Notes under the pieces: model-generated
Databases searched by the model: none
Told to the model about the DNA's origin: nothing
What the model saw: only the letters and a program-made list of their open reading frames with translations
Made by a program: the position numbers and the translations under genes
Source of the DNA: Siderastrea radians
Taxonomy: Eukaryota > Cnidaria > Anthozoa > Scleractinia > Rhizangiidae
DNA: 64,000 nucleotides
Assembly (NCBI GenBank): GCA_964017195.1
Contig: OZ024898.1
Coordinates: 509,001 to 573,000 of the forward strand
Direction: 5' to 3'
Shown: in pieces, positions 49,254 through 61,100 of the stretch
Layout of the letters: each line of letters opens with the position of its first letter
How positions within the stretch are numbered: position 1 is the first letter of the stretch

Positions 49254-51485
49254 CAAAGTGGGAAATGAAAAATTTTGACCGCCACTCAAATTTGCATGCA
49301 AGTAGATATCCATGGGGGATGTTCGAAAATGGCAATTATTGAGGTCATAACTAAATTGTTTCCATGGTAACTGTGAATGTTTGTTGACGCCCGAGAACCC
49401 AATTTTGAACTCAAAAACTGTTGTGAAAACTGCAAAATTTAAAACGTTATTTCTCAAGCTTATTAAAACACTACAACTCGAGACTTGGGACAAATGTAAA
49501 ACCACTATTCTAGTTTCTTTCCATATATACGGCTTTTCATTACGTTTACCGTAAGCAAAATAAACGGCGAACTAACTACACCGTGTCTCGGCCATTTTAA
49601 TTCGTGAGTAAAACAAGCAGTACATTTCTTTTAATATCTCCAAAAGTACATCAGTTCTAGAATTAAAACTACATGGATAGCTTACAACAGACATTGTAGT
49701 TACTAAATCTGTAAAATTCTCAGCGGGGCGGGCTTATTTTGTTTTCATGGCAATCAACAAAGAAACCATAAAAATGAGATTTCTTATATTGTGTCAAAAT
49801 TAACATTCTGTAAGTTTGCTGGAAAAATGGGAAGAAAGCTGAAACGACCTTGAGAGTTAAAGAAAATTGTCTGTTAAGTAATTCTCTGATAAAAACAACC
49901 GTTCATAAACCGTATTTTTGGAAACGATTTGAATCGAAGTACAGCTTACTTAACAGCTTTGTTCATTTCTCCACTTTTCGACTCACGTTGAGCGAGTTGG
50001 TTCTTTCTGTACAGCACTCGCATTGTTTGAAAATCCAGTGTTCTGAACCTTTTCTTTCAGCTGGTAGTGTTATTTATCCCCGGCAGTAGTCCATCCCCTT
50101 ATTTAAGCCCACTGAAATCAGGTTTGGTGGCACTGTCGGCAGAAATAAGCCAACCTGGAATTCAGTCAGTACAGGTACATTTCCACCGTAGCCTTTCGTT
50201 CTAGTTCTCGGTCAGACGTCAACATTCGCTCCAAAAGATGGAAAGATGCATCCTTTGAACTAGGAATCCATTTAGCCTTTCTGAATTGCTTTGAATGTCC
50301 TATCAACAGCATATAAGGGACCTGGTGTTAGGCAAATTATGAATGGAAAGTTGTTCAAGTAAACACTGCTGATAGGAACGTCCCACGGCGTTTGTTATTG
50401 TCTCTTCCACTTCGGAGGAAGTTGTCGGCATTTTTTACAGCGTAAGTTGGAGTGAAATGCTTGGCTAAATGGAATCCTAGTGGAAAGGATGCATCTTTCC
50501 ATCTTTTGGAGCGAATGGTGACGTCTGATCGAGGAGTAGAGCCGAAGGCTACGGTGGAAATGTACCTGTACTGACTGAACTCCATCTTGGCTTATTTCTG
50601 CCGACAGTGCCACCAAACCTGATTTCAGTGGGCTTAAATAAGGGGATGGACTACTGCCGGGGATAAATAACACTACCAGCTGAAAGAAAAGGTTCAGAAC
50701 ACTGGATTTTCAAACAATGCGAGTGCTGTACAGAAAGAACCAGCTCGCTCAACGTGAGTCGAAAAGTGGATAAATGAACAAAGCTGTGAAGTAAGCTGTA
50801 CTTCGATTCAAATCGTTTCCAAAAATACGGTTTATGAACGGTTGTTTTTATCAGAGAATTACTTAACAGACAATTTTCTTTAACTCTCAAGGTCGTTTCA
50901 GCTTTCTTCCCATTTTTCCAGCAAACTTACAGAATGTTAATTTTGACAAAATTTAAGAAATCTCATTTTTATGGTTTCTTTGTTGATTGCCATGAAAACA
51001 AAATAAGCCCGCCCCGCTGAGAATTTTACAGATTTAGTAACTACAATGACTGTTGTAAGCTATCCGTGTAGTTTCAATTCTAGAACTGACGTACTTTTGG
51101 AGATATTAAAAGAAATGTACTGCTTGTTTTACTCACGAATTAAAATGGCCGAGACACGGTGTAGTTGACGCCGTTTATTTTGCTTACGGTAAACGTAATG
51201 AAAAGCCATATATATGGAAAGAAACTAGAATAGTGGTTTTACAGTTGTCCCAAGTCTTGAGTTGTAGTGTTTTAATAAACTTGAGAAATAACGTTTTAAA
51301 TTTCGCAGTTTTCACAGCAGTTTTTGAGTTCAAAATTGGGTTCTCGGGCGTCAACAAACATTCGCTGTTACCATGGCAACAATTCAGTTATGACCTCAAT
51401 AATGGCCATTTTCGAACATCCCCCGTGGATATCTACTTGCATGCAAATTTAAGTTGGGGGGTCAAAATTTTTCATTTCCCACTTT
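49254..51485. mobile_element. Large foldback element (arms about 1 kb) inside the LINE
   Basis: The segment 49254 to about 50276 is repeated in inverse orientation at about 50464-51485, with roughly 190 bp between. The outer ends read CAAAGTGGGAAATG on each strand. Translations of the two arms are near-identical, but they are chance frames rather than genes. No transposase is seen, so it would be non-autonomous. A target duplication is not obvious at the edges. Confidence 0.75.
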
Positions 51486-52004
51486 GCTCGCCTCAACCTG
51501 ACAACAACACAGTTTTACTGGCTAACTTGGCCGATGTTTATGGACTCCACTAACTTATAAACAGACCTACTCGTGTCACTGATACGTCTTCCACTCTGAT
51601 CGATGTTATATTTACTAATTGTCCTGACAAGGTTGTTTGCTCTGGTGTATCTCATGTTAGCCTAAGCGACCATAGTCTCGTCGATGCTTTCCGTAAAATC
51701 TCTATTGAACCACCCTCCAAGGGACATTCAACAGTACTGACTTATCGGAAACTAAAAAATTTTGACTCCGCAAGCTTTCGCTCTGATATATCAAAAGAAA
51801 ACTGGAACAGTGTGTCGATAAACATGCCCCATTGCGCACGAAACGTGTTCGCTCACACAAATCTCCATGAATCACAGGCATGACAGAGGTGTTCTTAAAC
51901 TAAAAGCTTTACGATCGAACAATACAAACGACTGGTTGAAATTTAGAAAATGTCGCAATGCTGTTAACGACGAAATCAAACAGGCAAAGGGACAGTACTA
52001 TAGC

Positions 52005-53020
52005 AATCACGGTGGGGCCAAACCACCCCCCAAATGGGTCATTTAGACTAATTTTGCTTCTTTTTCATATTTCTTTTCCAAACTTGGCAAAAAACCTTGG
52101 GTTGTCGCCCAATTTATTTTAAGTATGAGAATGACTAAAAAGGCCAAATTGTGACGTCATAATGGCTGACGTTACAAAACGAGTTAACTGAAAATTTCAA
52201 GTTTGAAATAAAAAGTTATGTCTTCTGAAAGAACTTGGCAAGGGGAGTAAAATGCTGAAAACCGTACCTCGCTAAGACAAACGTATCTTGAGTTATGGCA
52301 ATTTAAAGACATTTAACGTGTCCCCCCCGGAACCATACTTTTCTTCTAAAAACAACCCTGTTGACCTTTTTTGTACAGTTTTTTCCATCCAAGCTAATAA
52401 TCTGGTAAAATGGACTTCTTGTTGTTCCAAAAAATCGTATCATTTTAGATTTTAAGTTTTTGGCTTGAAAACGATTAAATATTAGCAAGTGCATAATTGA
52501 TCACGTGACACTTAATTACGTCACAAAACTGGTTTGGGGGCTCTAGCTCTGGCAGGAAAAATTTTTTCCGAGTTTTTCTTTTTCATTTAGCTTCCGTCAT
52601 TTAAGACATCTTATCTGCAACTTAAATGGTGTCGTTGACGCAACAAAACAACACTTAAATTCAAACGTATTACACAAGGGGGGATCCTATTTTGAGACTG
52701 TAAAATTTTCAAAATCTAAAATGCCATATCTCATCCATTGTTTGTCACATCGACAAACTGTTTTCAGCATTCAACTTCTCTTGACGTGTTCTTTCTAAAA
52801 CACTAGAAAAAATTTACAAATTTACAAATTTTATTTTAGAGAATAATATGACGTCACCAATTATGCGTCATAATTTGACATTTGGCATCACCATTCATGT
52901 CAAATTGTTTGGCACAAAGACCCATATCAAATTACCAAGTTTGGTAAAGAAATGATGAAAAGTAACAAAATTATTAAAAATTCACCAAAAACCGGACATT
53001 TTCATGCAACATTTAGGGGG
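52005..53020. mobile_element. About 1-kb non-coding insertion in the LINE reverse transcriptase region
   Basis: The LINE frame is interrupted between QYYS and LHDNEGESHKTW. The inserted DNA has GC-rich, imperfectly inverted ends (about accaccccccaaat at the left, atttagggggtggt at the right) and otherwise no coding signal. It contains several runs with TGACGTCA-like cores. The class is unknown, and no clear target duplication is seen. Confidence 0.55.
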
Positions 53021-54125
53021 TGGTCTGGGATGCTCTTCATGACAATGAAGGTGAATCACATAAGACTTGGAGGATAATTAATGAACTCACTTCTAGAAAT
53101 ATTCACAACTGTTCTGTAAAAGAGATAAAACTTAACAACAATAGCATTTGTGATCCACACGAACTGTCATCTGCTTTCAATGACCATTTTTCTACTATTG
53201 GGATAAGACTTATTAATGACATCCAAGACAGTGGGAACAGCTCGCTGCATTTAGACTATCTTAAAGAGACTGAACATAGATTCAAACTTAAAACAATTGA
53301 TTGACCAAAAGTTTTCTCTCTGTTGTCTAAACTACGTAAATCTAAGGCGACGGACTTAGATAAAATGTCTGCACGACTTCTTCGTGAGTGCGCGGATTTA
53401 ATCGCTAGCTCAGTTCTCTTTGTTGCATTTTCGATAGATCTATTGCCTCTGGTGTTTTTCCCGAAGAGTGGAAATGCTCCAAAGCTATTCCTCTATTCAA
53501 ACAAGAAGAACGTTCCGATCTAAATAATTACCGTCCCATTTCTATAATTCCAATTGTTGCTTAAGTCTTCGAGAGGATCGTTTGTGGTCACGTCTATGAA
53601 TATTTAGTTGATAATAATCTAATTTCCAGTAATCAGTCGGGTTTCGATCACTTCACTCTACTGCTACAGCCTTGCTTGAAGCCAGCGATAATTGGGCTTT
53701 CAATATCGACAAGGGCAATGTTAATGCAGTGGTCTTCCTAGATCTGAAGAAAGCTTTCGACACCGTCGACGATCACGACATCCTGCTGTCTAAATTAAAA
53801 GCCTACGTTGTTCAAAATACCTCGTATACCTGGTTCAAATCATTTTTAAATAGTCTAGTCGTCAACAAAAATGCTTTGTAAAAGGTTTCTCTCGGACAGT
53901 CAGCACCTTACTTGTGGCATTCCGCAGGGTACGATCCTAGGTCCTCTTCTCTTTATACTCTATATCAACGATTTGCCTGTCTCTCCAATCCACAACCTAG
54001 GATGTACGCTGATGACACGCACTTGACTTTGGCCAGTAACGACATTACGCACTTAGAACAGGGTATGAATGAGGATCTATAGCTAAGGCTAATGAATGGC
54101 TAGTTGCAAATAAACTCACTCTTAA

Positions 54126-55871
54126 GAGCCATTTTCTGAGAATATCGAGAATCGAAAGACACTCACAAAAAATCGAATTTTTTTTATTTTGCCAAAACAT
54201 TCCTTTGGGTAAGCTAATTCAAGAAAAATAATCCAAAGTTCCAACGAGTTATTTAACGGACGAAAATTTAGAAAATGCGAAAAATGCATAAAATGGCGGT
54301 TTTAGGGTCTCTAAACGGCTCAAATTCTCACTCAACTTTAGGAAGCCGGTGAGAGCGTAAAAAGGATTCTTTTAAAACGAAACAAACCACGAACATTATT
54401 TAACCTTTCTACTTTAAAACTGTGTAATAAATTTACCAATGTTTGGTTTCGAACATTTTCAGCGGCGTTTTTATGGAGCCGCTCTTAACCTTGTTTATCA
54501 CAAGGTAAAATGAAGGCCAACTTCGGCCGCTTAAAACGGCATCTGGTATGTATCGTTCAATGATTAAAACTTCACAGAAAGAAAGCTCTCTCATTGTACT
54601 TTTCACCAGGAAAGTTACAGCTTTGGGAATCAAATACTTCCCTGTCAGTAAATTTTTACTGTTTAGTGATCTGAGCGGGTAGAATTCTGTGCAAATTACA
54701 GATTTAATTCCTGGAATACTGCTAACAATTACAAAGGTCGTTTAAGATAGGCTCACCATTAGTTACACATACACACACAATGTTTTTCCTGATCTTTGAA
54801 AGAAAGTTCTGCTTTCTTGAGTCTTGCTGAGTCTAATTATGTTAAAACAAAGCAGATTTTTAACGGCATTTCAACAAGACAGGAATCCTCTCATTCAACT
54901 TAACTAAGATAACATCGAAAACACAGAGAAACGACATACTATGCCGCCTACCTTGCCAACCGAAAACGCAACATTACAACAGAAAAACATTCCAAACTGT
55001 AAACAAACGAATTTTCAGTTTCCTGATTGTGCGAAGATATTTTAACACATTGACCCCTGAACCGCCCGTAACCGCCCTTCTTTAACCACGTCCCTTGTAC
55101 CACTTGTGACGTCATCAGTTTTAAACGGTCCTGGACAACTTTGACAATAATTAATAATTAGACTCAGCAAGACTCAAGAAAGCAGAACTTTCTTTCAAAG
55201 ATCAGGAAAAACATTGTGTGTGCATGTGTAACTAATGGTGAGCCTATCTTAAACGACCTTTGTAATTGTTAGCAGTATTCCAGGAATTAAATCAGTAATT
55301 TGCACAGAATTCTACCCGCTCAGATCACTAAACAGTAAAAATTTACAGACGGGGAAGTATTTGATTCCCAAAGCTGTAACTTTTCTGGTGAAAAGTACAA
55401 TGAGAGAGCTTTCTTTCTGTGAAGTTTTAATTATTGAACGATACATACCAGATGCCGTTTTAAGCGGCCGAAGTTGGCCTTCATTTTACCTTGTGATAAA
55501 CAAGGTTAAGAGCGGCTCCATAAAAACGCCGCTTGAAAATGTTCGAAACCAAACATTGGTAAATTTATTACACAGTTTTAAAGTAGAAAGGTTAAATAAT
55601 GTTCGTGGTTTGTTTCGTTGTAAAAGAATCTTTTTTACGCTCTCACCGGCTTCCTAAAGTTGAGTGAGAATTTGAGCCGTTTCAGAGACCCTAAAACCGC
55701 CATTTTATGCATTTTTCGAACTTTTTAAATTTTCGTCCGTTAAATAACTCGTTGGAACTTTGGATTATTTTTCTTGAATTAGCTTACCCAAAGGGATGTT
55801 TTGGCAAAATAAAAAAAATTTCGATTTTTTGTGAGTGTCTTTCGATTCTCGATATTCTCAGAAAATGGCTC
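54126..55871. mobile_element. 1.75-kb foldback element with TTAA target duplication
   Basis: The arms 54126-54842 and 55153-55871 are long near-perfect inverted repeats around a 310-bp core; the ends are GAGCC...GGCTC. TTAA flanks both sides (54122-54125 and 55872-55875), and removing the element plus one TTAA rejoins the LINE codons (KLTL / NKSKTEF). TTAA duplication points to a piggyBac- or Kolobok-type transposase acting in trans. It carries no gene. Confidence 0.8.
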
Positions 55872-57453
55872 TTAATAAGTCTAAGACCGAATTTATGTTG
55901 ATCGGATCTAGGCAAAAGTTGAGTACGTCCAGCAGGATCCCCGTCTATCACCATTGATGGAGGCTCGATAAATCAAGTTGCATCTACTAAATCCCTTGGT
56001 GTGTATATAGATGAAAACCTATCGTGGAGCTTACACATTGAGAAAATTTCTAGAAAGATCGCCTCTGGCATTGGCACCTTAAAGCGAAGTAGATCTTTTG
56101 TTCCTTTTGAAACGCTCCTTTGCATTCATAACGCACTTGTGCAACCCCACTTTGATTATTATAGCGTCGTTTAAGGGAATTGCGACAAAACTCTTTCCAC
56201 TAAGCTGCAAAAACTACAAAATCGTGCTGCGCGAATCTTAACCTTCTCTTCTTATGACGCTAATGTCGACGATCTTTTTAAAATACTTGGCTGGAAAAAA
56301 CTAGATGTTTAGCGGAAAATTCAAACAGCCACTATGGTGTATAAATCTCTAAATGGTCTTGCCCTAGAGTATTTGCGATTAAAGTTCACCCCTATTAGTG
56401 ACATTTTGAGTTATACACTAAGGGACTGTGAGGGCAAGCTAGCTATTCCACTACCCCGCACCAACTCTCTAAAAAACAGCTTCAGCTACAGTGATGCAGT
56501 GCTGTGGAATAGTCTACCCGTCAGGCTGCGGCAAGCACAAACTCTCTCCAGCTTCAAATCCGGCTATAGCGGTTTCTTCGATGATAGTGGTTAATTACAA
56601 CCAATACACGCCATTCATGGAAAGCAGGCATTCTTTTATACATATTACTGTTATTGATTAACTAGGAACGAGTAATTCCAGTAGTTATATTTTTGTAGTT
56701 AAAATTTATACTCAGTTTAGAGTTCGCTGGTGTTTTAATTTAGTTTCATTTGTAAATTTAAGGCCTGATGTTTTTAACCGTGTTTAAATAAAGTTAAATG
56801 AATGAATGAATAATCAGTCAATCAAAAAAATACGTAAATAAACAAACAAGTTAAAGGCCATTTAAACTAGGTGACAAATGCCTAACATTTTGCTATTTTC
56901 CTTGCCTTATCTTAGTAGAGGAAGGCTAACTGGCACTTATTCGGCTAATGGTTGACGTTTCGTCCACGTAAAGCATTATTAGAGAGTGCACCACAAAGTT
57001 AACAAAATGAACCTGATTTTAGGAATGTTAAAAAAAACCAATTGTTAGCATTATTAACTTTGACCATGCAGAAACCAAACAGGCTTTGAACTGTGTGAAA
57101 ACAACTGACAATAGAAATGTTTGCGTTAAATTATTCAACCATAGCCATAGTGGACATAGTGCGTGAACCTGCATCAAAACAGTTTGCATGGTTGTGGTGC
57201 TTTCAACATAAGTTGCGACATCTCTGCCATCTTCTTTTGAACGTTGAAATAACCAGCTCCTAAAGAAATCGGAAATTTTCAGCCAAGTTCACAGTTGGGC
57301 ATTCATTATACATGTAGAACTGCTTTAATAATTAAATATGTGTACAAAACATGCCGAGAGACGAGTAGCTGTAATTGTTTTTTTTTTTGTGTGTGTGTGT
57401 GTGTGTGTGGAGATTTTGCTTTTTATTTTCGTTATTTTAATAAAAAAACTTCT

Positions 57454-57562
57454 GATTGGTCTGCCAAGACTATATTTTGAGGATTCTCTCAGCACCTCTC
57501 GCAGTTATTTTCAGTTGCTGTGTCAATCACACCTTGAAAAATATAGAATCTACTTGTAACGG
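57454..57562 (+). promoter_or_regulatory. Inferred promoter and non-coding first exon of gene D
   Basis: GATTGG at 57454-57459, tatatttt at 57471, then a segment nearly identical to that before gene C, ending at a donor (aacgg/gtaagt, exon end 57562). The acceptor at 58160-58161 leaves an 18-nt leader before the ATG at 58180, as in C. Confidence 0.55.
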
Positions 57563-57939
57563 GTAAGTCATACATAACAGAGAGCCAATACTTATGCATT
57601 ATGTAAGAGTTGTTATACAATCCAGGCTTAAATTCTTAGCAAAAATTTGCGAACCACTATTGTGGTACAACCGAGGAAAAAAATCCCGATAATAATAATA
57701 ATAATATAACAAAAATGAGCTATTTCATTGTTTAATTGAAACGGTCAGGCCATTATAAAGTTTGAACCGTACAAATATGGCTTAAGGTTCGGAATTAATT
57801 AGATAGCTGCAGTAACACTTATTTAGAGTTTATATTTATCATGCCCCATACGTACAACAACTCCGACCCAACTTGAAAATCCTCACTTTAATTACTATCA
57901 ATTGTGACTCTTAATATCTTTTAAACCAGAGTATGCAGG

Positions 57940-58010
57940 ATTGGCTTAGGGGTAAGACGGCTGTCAACGCCTCGCACAAATGTATACGGGGTTATAATCC
58001 CGCACGCAAC
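57940..58010 (+). repeat. tRNA-like repeat in the 5'UTR intron of gene D
   Basis: attggcttaggggtaagacg and ggggttataatcccgc match the copy before gene C, so it predates the duplication. Confidence 0.4.
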
Positions 58011-58179
58011 CCCATACATCTTCTTAGGTTGCTTCTCACCATTGATCCTTTTTTTTTCGGTGTTTCGAACAGCCAATCCAATCTTGATTTTGAGAACCTT
58101 CATGAAACTACCTGCGGTAGTATGAATTCTCTGATTCTAAAAATCGCTTTTTTTCTTCCAGATCTTCCTTTGATTTACA

Positions 58180-61100
58180 ATGCTTCAAAAATTGTTGCTG
58201 GCAGTGTTTGCCGCTGTCTCTCTGCTGTCAATGACGGATTTAGCACAGGTGAATGGTCAGTGTGATGGAGCGGAGTCAATCCGATTCAAAGCTCTCAAAG
58301 GTCACACGTTCAGCACAATGCACACAGCAAACCCACAAGAGTGCCACGAGAAATGTCAAGAAGACCTAAGATGTCAAAGCTTTAACTTTGTCATACGAAA
58401 TGGAGAATGCGAACTAAACGACCGAACTAAGGAGGCAAAACCCAAGAATTTTATCACAGACATGGAACGGTTCTATATGAAACGCGGGCCTCATGGTAAG
58501 TGTCAAGTCGATGACTTGGGCGTAATCTAAATCTCTAAGGAGTTTTGGTGGTTGAGTGAATGGCTCGTCATATTTCAATTGTATAATTTAATGGTCTCTG
58601 CCTTGGGGTTGCTTTGGTGTCCAACCACTAAAACACCCTAATTCACCCAAAAGAAGACACTGAATTCACTGTGTAAACGTTCTCTTTTGGGACATATTGT
58701 TCCCAATGAACGGACCTTTTTATTCATTCTGCTGCTGATAACAGATTCAATATTGTGACTGTCCTCTGTCCTCTCTTGGGAAGGTCTTGGTTGCCCTAGA
58801 AAGGCATAATTTCATTCTTTTTGAGAGCCAATAAACTGCGTGTTCTGCTGTTGTTAGATCGGGATAGGAATTTCCAGAAAGGTCCCAGAACTGAAGAGTC
58901 CCAGAGCTCCCGAAATGTATTCAAACAGCTATGATGACGCAACCCAACCCGGGATAGACTTAATACTTTTTGTGCTAACTTTTAATCACCAAGAGAATAT
59001 TTACAACATACCGGTCTGGAGACGCCAAGATTAACGTAGTTAGAAGAAGGGTTAATTTTCTCTAGATATAAAAACTGCGTTTTTTCTGAACATGCATAAA
59101 ATACATAACCAGGTTAATTTTAATTCCAGATGAAAACGAACCAAAATTTGTTAGCTTTAGACAAATCATGGAAAAAATTAAGGTGTTTCGATAGTTTTTT
59201 TGGGACCATACCTAACTTTTAAAATCGGCTGTTGGACAGTCTTTATCTTCTCGGATCAACGTGAAATTTGCAATACTTGTTGGTTTTGGATTGAACTTTA
59301 GCGTGGTTTACATTTTTGAAAATGGATATTTCCATGGCAACGATAAACAAAAATCCTCGAAAACGGTAAAACTGAAATCTTCCGCGATCCAGATTTCACT
59401 TTGAAAAGCAAATACCAACATCTTAAACTGTGGTGTATGGCAAACAAAATACATAAGAAGAAAACATTCTGTATGTTTGTTTTGAAGTAAATCGCAAAAA
59501 CCTTTTCAATCTTGTTTTCAATTTTATCGTTGCCGTGATCTGTCAAGCAGAAGACTGTCTAAAACCCGATTCAAAAAGTGCGGTATAGTCCCAAAAAACT
59601 GTATCCAAACACCTTAAATTAAATGCGTTTCACATTAAGAAATTTTTTGATTTTTTTTTTTGAAAATGTACTAGGAAGAACGGAAAGAAATAGAATTTAA
59701 CCCCCGACTTGCCATTTTATTGTTTGTTGTTGTTTGTTGTCGTCATAAACATTGCTGACATTATGAAAATCTCCGACAGAACTCAAAATTCGTGGCAGGT
59801 GGTTTGGTGGTTTACACGGTATCTGCTAATTTTGGAGAGGGAATTGTAAAAGAACAAAAACATGCATCAGCTAGACGCATATTCCTATTTTAGGGTGGCA
59901 ATGTGATAACGCTAACAAATATACAAATCGATTTACCCCTCCTTTCATCAAATTAACAGGTGGTCTAACTCTTTCTAGATAGAGAGACTTTCAATTTAAC
60001 CGGTGAACTAATTAGAAATGGACGGAAACGTATGTAACTGACTCGAAGCGCGGGGAACTCTTGCAAGAAGGCTTTAACTTCTTTTAATTTTACGACTAAG
60101 TGACTGAAATATGATAAATTGGCACAAGTCTTTGTAACGATCACGTAGTGTTTTAAATAACAAAATTTGCCGGACCGTAGGACCCCCCTCCCCACCGAAA
60201 AAAATCGTGCCAAAAAAAGCCTCAAAAGAAAGGTATATAACTTTCGAACTGACTCAAAGAAAAACCGCTCGTAAGTTCAATCACTCATTATAATTACTGC
60301 GAAATTTTTTTTATCACGAATACTTATGCGAGCACTTCATTGTTTCTTATTAGTGGTGCTTGGGTCTGTTGCTGAGATACCAGCGGACTCATGTGAGGAA
60401 ATAAAACTTAGTGAAAATGAAAATGCTGTGAGTGATTATTACTGGCTAGATCCTTACAGATCAGGAGATATACATCAAGTTTACTGTGACATGGAAGGTA
60501 AGAAATGACCCACATACAACCGCCTTCTGTTACGCTGATTTTCTGGCTTCTTTTAAGATCTTTTAACGATTATAAATTAAACAACCAGTTTAGTTTAAAA
60601 GAAAAAACACGTATTTCTAGTTTTGTTATATTTTGTCTATTCTGTGTCCAGGTAATTTATGAGGGTTAACAAAAAAATTATGGGGATAAGTATAAATTTG
60701 GCGAGATATTGAATGGGCTTTAAATTGAGGCAGTATACAGAAACAGCAAATATAACTACCTTAATAAACTCAAGACACGCCCAAACGGGAACTGGACAAG
60801 GATTCTTTCGAGTGGGGGATGGCGAGATGAAACACAAATGAACGGCCTTCACAGTGGTCAAATGTGATACGCGTGCAAATTTTCGGCCAATATTGTTTTG
60901 CAAAGCAATCTACAGTTCAAGACAAAACATGAAAACTTATTATGATATCCTTTCAAAACTAAGTGATCGACTGCGATCAGTTTTGTGGACATGAAATGTG
61001 CTTTGCCGTAGTTATACTGTCATTGTTTTGAATTTGAAACCGAAAGAAGTGCTATCTTTTTGTGTTCGACCGCTATGAAAAAAGGTCTATTTTGAATCTC

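Larger units (their letters stand above)
49017..56815 (+). mobile_element. Broken CR1/L2-type LINE with three nested insertions
   Basis: Fragments in order: an ORF1-type SGNH/esterase-like piece (49040-49220, PGATVSDMRSYIKPTI and LLNIGTND), the end of the APE endonuclease (SDHSLVD near 51668), the linker (about 51700-52005), and the reverse transcriptase (53020-54121: FLDLKKAFDTVDDHD, GIPQGTILGPLLF, catalytic YADD at 54005). The thumb and C-terminal part follows at 55876-56594 (WNSLPVRL). The 3' end is aataaag plus a short ATGA repeat (to about 56815), typical of CR1/L2 elements. Several stops and frameshifts make it dead. Most of the endonuclease N-terminus is absent. Insertions at 49254-51485, about 52005-53020 and 54126-55871 split it. 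Confidence 0.75.

Noticed and set aside
49850..50890. Two near-identical 79-aa frames on opposite strands
   Set aside because: They are the two arms of the foldback element, not a duplicated gene; no known domain.
54433..55657. Near-identical frames on opposite strands (66 and 98 aa)
   Set aside because: Mirror copies in the inverted arms of the TTAA foldback element; no coding signature.
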